64,000 bases of DNA from an uncultured Collinsella sp. (GTDB taxonomy: Bacteria; Actinomycetota; Coriobacteriia; Coriobacteriales; Coriobacteriaceae), in NCBI GenBank assembly GCA_900540095.1, contig UQEO01000001.1, positions 4,649-68,648 of the forward strand, read 5' to 3'. How positions within the stretch are numbered: position 1 is the stretch's first letter; each line of letters begins with the position of its first letter. Shown one piece after another: positions 8,685 to 16,727 of the stretch. The notes below the pieces were generated by a model. That model was not told where the DNA came from, made no database searches, and worked only from the letters and a program-made list of their open reading frames with translations. The position numbers and the translations under genes are program-made.

Positions 8685-8790
8685 CGAGAACCCGTCAGCG
8701 CGAGCAAGGTGCCTTGAAAGACGAGGGCATTGACCTTATGGTCATGCCCGAAGGCTTGAAAGGCAGATTGCCGCGCTGACGGGTTCGCAG
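8685..8790. repeat. Long compound inverted repeat between yigZ and rnpB
   Basis: Outer arms GAACCCGTCAGCGCG (8688-8702) and its exact complement (8772-8786) enclose further nested pairs: GCAA/TTGC, TGCCTT/AAGGCA and GGGCATtGACC/GGTCATGCCC around a TTAT loop. The whole 106 nt can therefore fold into one long interrupted hairpin on either strand. No T-run follows on the strand of rnpB. Function unknown. Confidence 0.8.
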
Positions 8791-8799
8791 CGTCAACAA

Positions 8800-9167
8800 A
8801 GTGCCGAGTGGGCTTGTAAGCCGGGTTCTGTCGTGAACGGTCATTTATCTTGTCTGCACGTTACCGTGCAGCTCCACGCACGCTACCCGAACGCGGACCG
8901 GGCCGGCCCATAGCGTTCCTATTCGCGCTTGCTCCGGATGGGGCTTGCCAAGCCGCCGTGTTACCACGACGCTGGTGGTCTCTTACACCACCGTTTCAGC
9001 TTTTCCCTTTACGCCTTGCGGCGCAGGTGGGAGTCTTCTTTTCTGCGGCGCTTTCCGTCGGATCACTCCGCCCGGCCGTTAGCCGGCATCCCGCCCTCTG
9101 GAGCCCGGACTTTCCTCACGCGTGCTGCAAGCAGCACATCGCGCGACCGTCTGGCCCACTCAGCAGT
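8800..9167 (-). ncRNA. rnpB: RNase P RNA (bacterial type A)
   Basis: The catalytic RNA that matures tRNA 5' ends. Near the 5' end the minus strand reads GAGGAAAGTCCGGGCT, the universally conserved P4/CR-I block; near the 3' end it has GACAGAACCCGGCTTA, the matching CR-V block. The termini pair as P1: TGCTGAGTGGGC at 9165-9154 with GCCCACTCGGCA at 8813-8802, a 12-bp helix with one G-U pair. The length of about 368 nt fits the family. Confidence 0.95.
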
Positions 9168-9172
9168 GAAAG

Positions 9173-9181
9173 AGTGTAGCA
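9173..9181 (-). promoter_or_regulatory. Extended -10 promoter of rnpB
   Basis: The minus strand reads TGCTACACT, an extended -10 (TGnTACACT), placed seven bases before the predicted 5' end of the RNA. No good -35 hexamer is seen, as expected for extended -10 promoters. Confidence 0.55.
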
Positions 9182-9453
9182 CACCACCGCCGCAGGCATT
9201 GGCACAACACAAGCGTTCGACACGATAAACCAAGAACCAAGAACCACGCCATGCAGTACAATAGGGTCGTCGATGGGCAACGTCGTCAGTCGAGACGCGA
9301 CCGCGCTCCGCACCCCTCCGTCTACTCGGTGCGTTCCCGCCTCCTCCCCGAGGCGGGATGTCGGCATTTTTCATGCACCGACAAACCAATAGCCTGTGGA
9401 CAGCCCGGACAGCATTGCGCCCGGGCAGCATCGCGCACCTTAGCAGCAAATGC
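9182..9453. other. Intergenic stretch between rnpB and rpsA, no gene seen
   Basis: No ORF with a ribosome-binding site on either strand. A short GC hairpin (CCCGCCTC..GAGGCGGG) lies near 9340-9362 without a T-run. The stretch presumably holds the upstream region of rnpB. Confidence 0.5.
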
Positions 9454-9487
9454 AAAAAGGGACCCGTCCATTGCGGACGGATCCCTT
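9454..9487 (-). terminator. Terminator of rpsA
   Basis: Minus-strand hairpin AAGGGAtCCGTCC / GGACGGgTCCCTT around a five-base loop, followed by TTTTTGC, 25 bp after the rpsA stop codon. Confidence 0.85.
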
Positions 9488-9511
9488 AAAACAAGTGATC
9501 GTCAAACCGAT

Positions 9512-10678
9512 TTACTCGGCGTCGGTCTCCTCGTCCTTCTTCTCGGAAGGCAGCGGGGTAACCTCGATCTCGACGCCCAGAGTCTCAGCAGCAGACTTCA
9601 TGGACAGGGAGATACGACGACGGTCGAGGTCGATCTCCATGACCTTGACCTGAACCTTGTCGCCCACGTGGGTGACCTGAGAAGGCTGGTCGACGTGCTT
9701 GTTGGCCATCTCGGAGATGTGCACCAGGCCCTCGATGCCCTCGCCCAGGTCGACGAAAGCGCCGAACGGGACAAGCTTGGTCACAGTGCCCTCGACGATA
9801 GCGCCGACGGGGTACTTCTTGACCAGTGCGCGCCACGGATCCTCGGTGGTCTGCTTGAGACCCAGGGAGATGCGCTCGCGGTTGAGATCGACGTCGAGAA
9901 CCTCGACCTCGACCTCCTGGCCGACCTTGACAACCTCGGAAGGATGGTTGACGTGGTTCCAGGAGAGCTCGGAGATGTGGATGAGGCCGTCGATACCGCC
10001 GAGGTCGACGAAGGCGCCGAAGTCGACGATGGAGGAAACGGTGCCCTGGAGACGCATGCCAGACTTGAGCTTGGACAGGATCTCGGAGCGCTCGGCCTTA
10101 CGGGACTCCTCGAGCACGACGCGACGGGAGAGGACGACGTTGTTGCGGTTGCGGTCCATCTCGATAACGCGGGCCTCGATGCGGGTGCCCATGTAAGAGG
10201 TGAGGTCCTTGACGCGACGGAGGTCGACGAGGGAAGCGGGCAGGAAGCCACGCAGGCCGATGTCGAGGATCAGGCCGCCCTTGACAACCTCGATAACCTC
10301 GCCCTCGACGTTCTCGCCAGAGTTGAACTTCTCCTCGATGCGGTTCCAAGCACGCTCGTACTCGGCACGCTTCTTGGACAGGACCAGACGACCGTCCTTG
10401 TCCTCCTTCTGGAGAACCAGGGCCTCGATGGGATCACCGAGTGCAACGATGTCTGCAGGGTTAGCGTCCTTGCGGATGGACAGCTCGCGGACCGGGATAA
10501 CGCCCTCGGACTTGAATCCGATGTCAACGAGCACCTCGTCATGCTCGATCTTAACGACAGTGCCGTTAACGAGATCGCCCTCATCAAAGTCGGTAATCGT
10601 ACCGTCGATGAGGTTGTTCATCTCCTCCTCATTGACATCGTCAAGAGAGAAAATGGACGAGTTCTGAATCTCACTCAA
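9512..10678 (-). CDS. rpsA: 30S ribosomal protein S1 (four S1 domains)
   Basis: Binds mRNA on the small subunit. The 388 aa hold four S1 RNA-binding repeats at about 30-97, 118-183, 203-271 and 288-357, each with the G.VxxxxdFGAFVDLG..GLVHISE pattern; repeats 3 and 4 are the best conserved (GAFVDLGGIDGLIHISELSW and GAFVDLGEGIEGLVHISE). Six-domain proteins occur in Gammaproteobacteria, while four is usual in actinobacteria. The start is TTG, seven bases from GAAAGGGG; no ATG fits. The tail is acidic and short. Confidence 0.95.
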   Translation of the reverse strand: MSEIQNSSIFSLDDVNEEEMNNLIDGTITDFDEGDLVNGTVVKIEHDEVLVDIGFKSEGVIPVRELSIRKDANPADIVALGDPIEALVLQKEDKDGRLVLSKKRAEYERAWNRIEEKFNSGENVEGEVIEVVKGGLILDIGLRGFLPASLVDLRRVKDLTSYMGTRIEARVIEMDRNRNNVVLSRRVVLEESRKAERSEILSKLKSGMRLQGTVSSIVDFGAFVDLGGIDGLIHISELSWNHVNHPSEVVKVGQEVEVEVLDVDLNRERISLGLKQTTEDPWRALVKKYPVGAIVEGTVTKLVPFGAFVDLGEGIEGLVHISEMANKHVDQPSQVTHVGDKVQVKVMEIDLDRRRISLSMKSAAETLGVEIEVTPLPSEKKDEETDAE

Positions 10679-10994
10679 AGGTGGACCCCTTTCGAACTAC
10701 GGGGCCCCGATTGCTAGGACCTACAGAAGGGTGCGACAAGCACACAACGTTTAGGAACACTCGGGAGCCGACAGATACTAATGTGACGCTTATGCAATCA
10801 CGTTCGTATAGGTTACGGGGAAATGGGTTCGATTTCAAGCGTGAACTGCGTTTTTTTACTCGTGTGGAGACTTTTTCGTAATCTTATGGACAGCGGTCTC
10901 CACAACTTGACGATAAGCAGTTTGCCCATACGCCTTTGAGGTAAAGTATCCGGAGCCAACGATTCTGGAACGATTTATCGAGAAAGGTGCCCGC
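10679..10994. other. Divergent intergenic region between rpsA and the HAD gene
   Basis: About 316 bp with no convincing ORF. It must hold the long leader and promoter of rpsA; CCTATACG on the minus strand near 10813-10820 is a possible -10. On the plus strand TTGACG at about 10907 is a possible -35 for the HAD gene. These are weak calls. Confidence 0.35.
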
Positions 10995-11753
10995 GTGCTC
11001 AAAGCAGTCGTTTTCGATATGGACGAAACGCTTCTTAGCATCAACCTCAACGCATTCATCCTTCGGTATTTTAAGGATGTCTCGTCGATGCTCGCAGACA
11101 TCGGGCGACGCAGCCGCGGTGGCACAATGGCACGCCTCGGCACCATCTTGGTCGACCTCAACGCCAACCGCCGAAGCGGCACGGATAATCGCACCAATCT
11201 TGAGTTCTACCAAGAAGAGGTTGAGCGCCGGTGCGGCATTTGCCTCTCGGACCCACTCATCTACGAGGCGTTTACCTACTACGATCGTGAAGTCCTGCCG
11301 TACAAGAACGACGATGTCATCTACGCCCACGCCATGCCCGGCGCGCACGCCGCGCTCCAGGCCGTACAGGACGCAGGACTGCGTTGCGCGCTCTTTACCA
11401 ACCCCAGCTTTCCGCAGGGGGCCATCGAGTGCCGCATGGGTTGGGGCGACCTGACCGACGCCCCCTTTGAGCTCGTCACGCACATGGGAAACACCACCCG
11501 TTGCAAGCCCGATGCCACCTACTATCTAGAGCAGCTTCAGGTGATGGGGCTCCAGCCGCACGAGGTCCTTATGGTGGGCAACGATCCCAAACGCGACTTC
11601 CCCAGCCCCGCCTGCGGTGTTCAAACCGCCTATGTTGGCCAGGGAAAACCAGGCCGAGCCACCTGGCGCGGAACCATGGAAGACTTCGCCCGCGACTTCA
11701 ACGCCGTAATCGAAGCCTTCTACGAACACCAAATAGCCAACGAACTGTCCTAA
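10995..11753 (+). CDS. HAD-superfamily hydrolase (haloacid-dehalogenase-like phosphatase)
   Basis: A 252-aa protein with all four HAD motifs: FDMDETLL (nucleophile D8, acid D10), TNPS for motif II, a lysine in RCKPDATYY for motif III and VGNDPKRDFPSP for motif IV. A helical cap domain lies between residues 15 and 95. It is likely a small-molecule phosphatase; the substrate is not apparent. The start is GTG, seven bases after GAGAAAGG. Its stop codon overlaps the stop of the convergent cysteine desulfidase gene by four bases. Confidence 0.87.
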   Translation: MLKAVVFDMDETLLSINLNAFILRYFKDVSSMLADIGRRSRGGTMARLGTILVDLNANRRSGTDNRTNLEFYQEEVERRCGICLSDPLIYEAFTYYDREVLPYKNDDVIYAHAMPGAHAALQAVQDAGLRCALFTNPSFPQGAIECRMGWGDLTDAPFELVTHMGNTTRCKPDATYYLEQLQVMGLQPHEVLMVGNDPKRDFPSPACGVQTAYVGQGKPGRATWRGTMEDFARDFNAVIEAFYEHQIANELS

Positions 11754-13089
11754 CAGACTTGGGTTTTGCCGATCATGATGTTTAGGATCTCGACGTCGGT
11801 GTCCTTCATGCCCACACGGCCTACATAGCCCATGCTGGCGATTGTCTGCTCGACGGTATCCTGGATCAGGCCCTCACCGGCACGGAAGCCGCGGCCCTGC
11901 ATGGCCATATCGTGGCCCAGAATCGCCGCATCAACGGCAGCGGAAATCTTGGCGGCACAGCTTGCCTTGGCGCCATCGCACACGATGCCGCCCACGTTAC
12001 CGAGCGTGTTCGAAACCGTCGCGCCAATCTGCTCGCGCGTGCCACCACACAGCCAGGTAATCGCGGCACCGGCACCGCATGCGGCGCAAATAGCACCGCA
12101 AAACGCCGAGAGCGCACCAATATAGCTCTTGATATGCACGGCGATCAGATCAGACAGCATCACGGCGCGCACCAGGCGATCATGGTCGCAGCGCAAATAC
12201 TCGGCATACTCCATAACGGGCAAGGCACAGGTAATGCCCTGATTGCCCGAGCCGCACACGATGGCGACCGGCAGCGCGCAGCCGTTCATGCGGGCATCGG
12301 ACCCGGCGGCCGCACGGGCACGGGCACGGGAGGGGGCAAGGTATTCCGGCAGGCGACGTCATCGGCACGAGCGCCCAGCAGCGTACGGCCCACCTCGGCG
12401 CCCCAAGCGTGCGCCAGGCCCTCGGCACTGATCGCACCGTTCAGCTCAATCTGACGCTCAACGGCAGCGCGGGCGTCCTCAATGTCACCGTCCTCGATAA
12501 AGTCGATGATGGACTCAATGCTCATAGGGGTATCGGCGTTATCTGCCGCACGCTCGGCCACGACGCGCTCGGCGCAGGCGGCACACTCCCCCGCCGACTT
12601 GCCGCATACCGGAATACCTTCGAGCGTATGACACGTAACATTGGTGTGGTGGTCGGTAATCTCGACGATCGCGACATGGCCCCCGGCCGTGGCAGTCACC
12701 TTGATGTAGAGGTTGGGCACACCCTCGACAAGCGACACATCGCAGTAACCGGCATCGGCGAGAAGCTCGGACACGCGAGCACGGTCTTCGTCGTTAACGC
12801 TCTCGAGCACCTCGAGCGCGCTCTTGGCGTCACCGCCCACGGCACCCAGCACGGCCGCCGCTTCAATACCGTGCATGCCGCCCGAGTTGGGCACGGTCAC
12901 GCTCTTAACGTTCTTGATGATGTTGCCCGAGCAGGCAACGTCCATATGATCGGGTTCGCAACCGAGCGTCTGGCTCGCCAGCGCCGCTGCATAGGCAACG
13001 GCAATGGGCTCGGTGCAGCCGAGCGCACAGACAAGCTCGCGGTTTAAAACATCGCAAAACGCGGTATCACGAAGGGAATCGGCAGGCAT
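11750..13089 (-). pseudogene. L-cysteine desulfidase / YhaM (UPF0597) family gene, interrupted by a frameshift
   Basis: Two reading frames together cover one protein of about 440 aa. The 5' frame (12286-13089) carries LGCTEPIAVAYAAAL and the VPNSGGMHG block. The 3' frame (11750-12289) carries NGCALPVAIVCGSGNQGI and the cysteine-rich C-terminal part. The family binds a 4Fe-4S cluster and splits cysteine to pyruvate, sulfide and ammonia. The junction falls at a run of five G at 12332-12336 (C on the coding strand); one additional base there restores SRARARAAAGSDARMNG and a continuous protein. It is either a sequencing error or a real inactivating or phase-variable mutation. The ATG at 13089 follows AGGAGATACC. 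Confidence 0.8.
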
Positions 13090-13254
13090 AGGTATCTCCT
13101 ACTTGTATAAAGGGCTGGGCTCCCGATAATAGTTAGCTCTTTTATTTGATAACAATGCATCAAAAACCGCAACCCAAGTTCCGGCGGACGGTGTTCAATC
13201 GCAAACTGACAGCATTAATACATGAAAAACTAGTCTTGTTGCGTGCTAAAGCGT

Positions 13255-13283
13255 TTGACCAAAAAACGCCCGAGCGTTTACAC
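13255..13283 (+). promoter_or_regulatory. Promoter of rpiB
   Basis: TTGACC at 13255-13260 and TTACAC at 13278-13283, spaced 17 bp, about 78 bp before the rpiB start. A sigma-A-like match on the plus strand. Confidence 0.5.
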
Positions 13284-13360
13284 AAAAGTCGCGCTATCAT
13301 GCAGTCGAACGCGGTAAAACCTTTAGCAATTCCGCCGCACGGACCAGAGAGGAACCACTC

Positions 13361-13828
13361 ATGAAGATTGGTATCGGTAACGACCACGCCGCCGTCGAGC
13401 TCAAGAACATCATCTCCGAGCACCTGAAGGAGCGCGGCTGCGAGGTCGTGAACTTTGGCACCGACACCTCCGAGAGCTTCGATTACCCCATCGCCGGCTA
13501 CAAGGTGGGTAAGGCCGTGGCCAACGGTGACGTCGACCTGGGTATCCTGATCTGCGGTACCGGCGTCGGCATCAGCCTGGCCGCCAACAAGGTCGAAGGT
13601 GTTCGCGCCGTCGTATGCTCCGAGCCCTTCAGCGCCAAGCTCTCCCGCATGCACAACAACACCAACGTGCTCGCCTTTGGCGCCCGCGTCGTGGGCTCCG
13701 AACTCGCCAAGATGATTGTCGACGAGTGGCTCGACGCCGAGTTTGAGGGCGGTCGTCACGAGCGTCGCGTTAACCTCCTCAACGAGATCGACCACACGCG
13801 CGGCCTCAAGGTCGTCGACGAAGCCTAA
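13361..13828 (+). CDS. rpiB: Ribose-5-phosphate isomerase B
   Basis: Interconverts ribose 5-phosphate and ribulose 5-phosphate in the pentose phosphate pathway. 155 aa, typical of RpiB. IGNDHAAVELK at the N-terminus has the phosphate-binding D8-H9, ICGTGVGISLAANK holds the catalytic cysteine (C65), and SRMHNNTNVLAFG is the conserved active-site strand. The ATG follows AGAGGAACCACTC. A GC-rich hairpin follows the stop. Confidence 0.94.
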   Translation: MKIGIGNDHAAVELKNIISEHLKERGCEVVNFGTDTSESFDYPIAGYKVGKAVANGDVDLGILICGTGVGISLAANKVEGVRAVVCSEPFSAKLSRMHNNTNVLAFGARVVGSELAKMIVDEWLDAEFEGGRHERRVNLLNEIDHTRGLKVVDEA

Positions 13829-13855
13829 ACTACTCAGTGCCACAAGCTAACAGCA

Positions 13856-13892
13856 GGGGCCCGCTCGGAACTCATGTCCGAGCGGGCCCCTT
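13856..13892 (+). terminator. Terminator after rpiB
   Basis: Perfect 14-bp stem GGGGCCCGCTCGGA with its complement around a 7-nt loop, followed only by TTC. The T-run is poor, so efficiency is uncertain. Confidence 0.6.
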
Positions 13893-13907
13893 CATAGATT
13901 TCGGAAT

Positions 13908-13941
13908 AAAAAGGGCGCCGCGGATGGAATTCCGCGGCGCC
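13908..13941 (-). terminator. Terminator of ndk
   Basis: Minus-strand stem GGCGCCGCGG pairing exactly around an 8-nt loop, followed by CTTTTTATT, 40 bp after the ndk stop. Confidence 0.85.
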
Positions 13942-13980
13942 AAAGCCACACGCTAACAGCTTTAAGGAGTCAAAGCTGGT

Positions 13981-14385
13981 TTAGCCAAAGAAGCGCTTGA
14001 TCTCGATCTCGGCGTTCTCCAGGCAGTCGGAGCCGTGGATCACGTTGGCGTTGACATCGACAGCGAAGTCGCCGCGAATGGTGCCGGGGGCAGCATCAAG
14101 CGGGTTGGTAGCACCCATAAGGGTGCGCATCTTGGAAACAGCGGAGAGACCAGAAACGACCATCTTGACGACCGGACCGCTCGTCATAAAGTCGCAGAGA
14201 CCGCCAAAGAAGGGCTTGTCGGCCAGATGGGCGTAGTGCTCCTCGACGGTAGCGCGCTCGAGCGTGGTCATCTCCATGCGCTCGATGACAAGGCCGCTGC
14301 GCTCAATACGAGCAACGATCTCGCCGATCTTGCGGTCGCGCACGGCGTCGGGCTTAATCATGATGAAGGTCTTCTCGATAGCCAT
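13981..14385 (-). CDS. ndk: Nucleoside diphosphate kinase
   Basis: Transfers the gamma phosphate between nucleoside di- and triphosphates through a phosphohistidine. 134 aa. KTFIMIKPDAV at residues 5-15 has the nucleotide lysine K11; NVIHGSDCLENAEIEI carries the catalytic histidine H117. The ATG at 14385 has GAAAGG seven bases upstream; an in-frame ATG 14 codons earlier lacks one. A promoter is visible 64-92 bp upstream. Confidence 0.95.
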   Translation of the reverse strand: MAIEKTFIMIKPDAVRDRKIGEIVARIERSGLVIERMEMTTLERATVEEHYAHLADKPFFGGLCDFMTSGPVVKMVVSGLSAVSKMRTLMGATNPLDAAPGTIRGDFAVDVNANVIHGSDCLENAEIEIKRFFG

Positions 14386-14448
14386 AAGGTAGCCTTTCAA
14401 GTAGGTTCGCGCGTGCCCAAGTCCCATTCCGGCACCCGCCTGGACTGC

Positions 14449-14477
14449 ATCGTAACAGAGTTTTAGCTGCAGTTAAA
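14449..14477 (-). promoter_or_regulatory. Promoter of ndk
   Basis: Minus strand: TTTAAC (14477-14472), a 17-bp spacer, then TGTTACGAT whose TACGAT (14454-14449) forms an extended -10. About 64 bp before the ndk start codon. Confidence 0.55.
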
Positions 14478-14685
14478 CAAAAAGCTGTTTATTGAAACGC
14501 TGCAATTTATTAAAGCGCTCCATATGTGTCACTTCTGTTTCGAAGCCCGATTAGAGTACCATCCGACCGCCCATCAACCGCATCGAACCGAGCGGACGGT
14601 CGGTTGCCGCCCGTGAACGCGCCCCCTTCACAACCTGCCCAAAGGTCCTACAGAAGTTCTCGACAAGCCCCTCCCCCATAGCAAC
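14478..14685. other. Intergenic stretch between ndk promoter and argH, no gene seen
   Basis: No ORF with a ribosome-binding site. AT-rich near 14480-14560 and GC-rich after. Nothing further recognised. Confidence 0.45.
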
Positions 14686-14718
14686 AAAATACGGGCACCC
14701 ACATCAGCAGGCGCCCGC
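14686..14718 (-). terminator. Terminator of argH
   Basis: Minus-strand stem GCGGGCGCC with GGGTGCCCG (one G-T pair) around a nine-base loop, followed by TATTTTGTT. Confidence 0.65.
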
Positions 14719-14769
14719 AAAGCGAAAACGATTTATCAATAAATGGACAATACGTCTTCAGCCAAACCT

Positions 14770-16200
14770 CTACTTTGCCCCGTGACCCATCTCGACGACC
14801 TTGGTCAGCGATCCAAACACGCCCTCGTCGGCCACGAGCTGTGCCTCGGCACGCTGCAGCTGCACGGAAACAGCGGCAGGAGCGGTGCCTCCCTCGGTCG
14901 TGCGCGCGGCGACAATCGACGGGATGTCAAGCGCCTCGGTAATGTCGCGCTCAAAGAGCGGGCTTGCCTCCTGGAACACCTCAAACGGCAGGTCCTCAAG
15001 ATTGCAGCCGCGCTTCTCGCACATCAGGACCAGATGCCCCACCACAGCGTGTGCCTCGCGGAACGGCAGGCCACGCTTAGCCAGGTAATCGGCAACATCG
15101 GTGGCGGCAAGGTGTCCCACGCCACACTCGCGCGCCATGGCATCCTCGTTGACGGTCCAGGTCGAAATCATTCCGGCCATAACGGGCAGGCACTGCAGGA
15201 GCGTGTGAGCGGTATCGAGCGCGCCCTCCTTGTCCTCCTGCAAGTCCTTGTTATAAGCAAGCGGCAGGCCCTTCATGGTTACGAGCAGCTGCACCAGGTT
15301 GCCATAGACACGGCCGCTCTTGCCGCGAATAAGCTCGGCAAAGTCGGGATTCTTCTTCTGCGGCATGATGGACGAGCCGGTGGAGTACGAGTCGGAAAGC
15401 GTGATAAAGCCAAATTCAGAGCTCGACCACAGCACGATCTCCTCGGAAAGACGCGACAGGTGCATGGCCATGACGGAGCCGGCGTAATGCAGATCGAGCA
15501 GGAAATCACGGTCGGAAACCGCATCGAGCGAGTTGGGAATCACGCCCGCAAAGCCAAGTTCGGCAGCCGTCATCTGACGATCGAGCGGATAGCTCGTACC
15601 GGCAAGCGCGGCAGCACCCAGCGGACAGTTGTCGGCGGCATCAAAGGCGGCCTTCAAGCGTGTAAAGTCGCGCGCGAACATCCAGGAATACGCCAGCAGA
15701 TGATGCGAGAGCAGCACGGGCTGAGCGTGCTGCATATGCGTGTAACCCGGCAGAATCACCTTGTCGTACTTCTTAGCCGCATCCACCAGCACATGGCGCA
15801 GCTCAAGATTGGCCTCCATGAGCTCCTTGGCCAGTGCCTTGACGCCCAGGCGCGTGTCGGTCGCCACCTGGTCGTTGCGCGAACGTCCGGTATGCAAGCG
15901 CTTACCGGCCTCGCCGATGCGACGCGTCAGCTCGCTCTCGATGGACATATGGATGTCCTCGTCGTTGATATCGAAGGTAAAGTTGCCGGCATCGATATCC
16001 TGTTCGATTCCGGTCAGGCCCTCGGCAATCGCCTGCTCGTCCTCGGCACTGATGATGCCTTGGGCGGCCAGCATCTTGGCATGTGCCTTGGAGCCGGCGA
16101 TATCCTGCTTATAGAGATGTTTGTCGACCGGCAGCGACGCGCCAAACTCCTGCGTGACCTCGGCCACGCCCGCCTCAAAACGACCGCCCCAAAGAGCCAT
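14770..16200 (-). CDS. argH: Argininosuccinate lyase
   Basis: Cleaves argininosuccinate to arginine and fumarate, the last step of arginine synthesis. 476 aa. The superfamily signature GSSIMPQKKNPD is at residues 275-286, with the catalytic serine in the flexible loop; TGRSRNDQVATD (104-115) and YTHMQHAQP (153-161) are the other active-site blocks. The ATG at 16200 follows AAAGGGGA by seven bases; the frame extends 26 codons further without a better site. argG lies upstream on the same strand, with a terminator and a 56-aa ORF between them. Confidence 0.95.
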   Translation of the reverse strand: MALWGGRFEAGVAEVTQEFGASLPVDKHLYKQDIAGSKAHAKMLAAQGIISAEDEQAIAEGLTGIEQDIDAGNFTFDINDEDIHMSIESELTRRIGEAGKRLHTGRSRNDQVATDTRLGVKALAKELMEANLELRHVLVDAAKKYDKVILPGYTHMQHAQPVLLSHHLLAYSWMFARDFTRLKAAFDAADNCPLGAAALAGTSYPLDRQMTAAELGFAGVIPNSLDAVSDRDFLLDLHYAGSVMAMHLSRLSEEIVLWSSSEFGFITLSDSYSTGSSIMPQKKNPDFAELIRGKSGRVYGNLVQLLVTMKGLPLAYNKDLQEDKEGALDTAHTLLQCLPVMAGMISTWTVNEDAMARECGVGHLAATDVADYLAKRGLPFREAHAVVGHLVLMCEKRGCNLEDLPFEVFQEASPLFERDITEALDIPSIVAARTTEGGTAPAAVSVQLQRAEAQLVADEGVFGSLTKVVEMGHGAK

Positions 16201-16321
16201 GGGATCGTCCCCTTTCATCAAATACCAATGCGCCGATGTCCGCGAGCTGCGTTTAGCGCCGTTAAAACGATTTATCAACTGCTAGTTTTGCACATCTCCC
16301 GCCGCACGCGAGGCCGACAAG

Positions 16322-16492
16322 CTAAATAGCGAAGAAGTGACGCACCATGCACTTGGCGCCCAACGTCTCCCTCCGGATGTTGCCCTGCGAACCGTCAATC
16401 CAAGCCTTCAGGCTCATAGGGACCTCCTCCACCTTGGCGGTATCGAGCTCGGGGGCAAGAGAAAGCAAAGAGTGTGCAATAGCGTCAAACAT
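16322..16492 (-). CDS. Small unrecognised protein (56 aa) between argG and argH
   Basis: I do not recognise this protein. It begins MFDAIAHSLLSLAPELDT and ends with a region containing LKAWIDGSQGNIRRETLG and CMVRHFFAI. It has one hydrophobic-amphipathic N-terminal segment and a basic C-terminus; no signal peptide or full membrane helix. Support for coding: GAGGAG lies eight bases before the ATG, the frame runs uninterrupted to a TAG, and the third positions are GC-rich like the neighbours. It sits downstream of the argG terminator and 122 bp upstream of argH on the same strand. It could be a free small protein or a translated leader of argH. Confidence 0.6.
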   Translation of the reverse strand: MFDAIAHSLLSLAPELDTAKVEEVPMSLKAWIDGSQGNIRRETLGAKCMVRHFFAI

Positions 16493-16540
16493 AGTAGGTA
16501 CTCCTCAGATATATATAGGCGCAGAGCCGCCAATTTGATA

Positions 16541-16574
16541 GAAGGAGCCCCGCCGGACAACCCCGGCGGGGCTC
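16541..16574 (-). terminator. Strong hairpin after argG
   Basis: Minus-strand stem GAGCCCCGCCGG with its exact complement around a short loop, followed by CTTCTATC. It is 150 bp after the argG stop and just upstream of the 56-aa ORF. The T-run is broken, so it might be a partial terminator or attenuator between argG and argH. Confidence 0.6.
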
Positions 16575-16727
16575 GGACTCAGCCGCAGACGCGGCATCAT
16601 ATATGCGGGCGGAACGTAGGGGCCACCGATGTTAAGAAGTGTCAGCAAGCATAACGAAAGGTAGGGACCCCGTGCGCCCGTTATGTATCACGCGGATGGG
16701 CCGCGCGGATACCAAGGGAAGGAAGAC

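Noticed and set aside
9251..10717. Long plus-strand ORF of 488 codons
   Set aside because: It is antisense to rpsA, whose four S1 domains are unmistakable; the open frame is a by-product of GC-rich codon bias.
13146..13364. 72-aa plus-strand ORF before rpiB
   Set aside because: No ribosome-binding site, overlaps the rpiB promoter and start; no similarity seen.
16506..16603. 31-codon ORF between argG and the 56-aa ORF
   Set aside because: No ribosome-binding site, and it runs through the argG terminator hairpin; likely chance.
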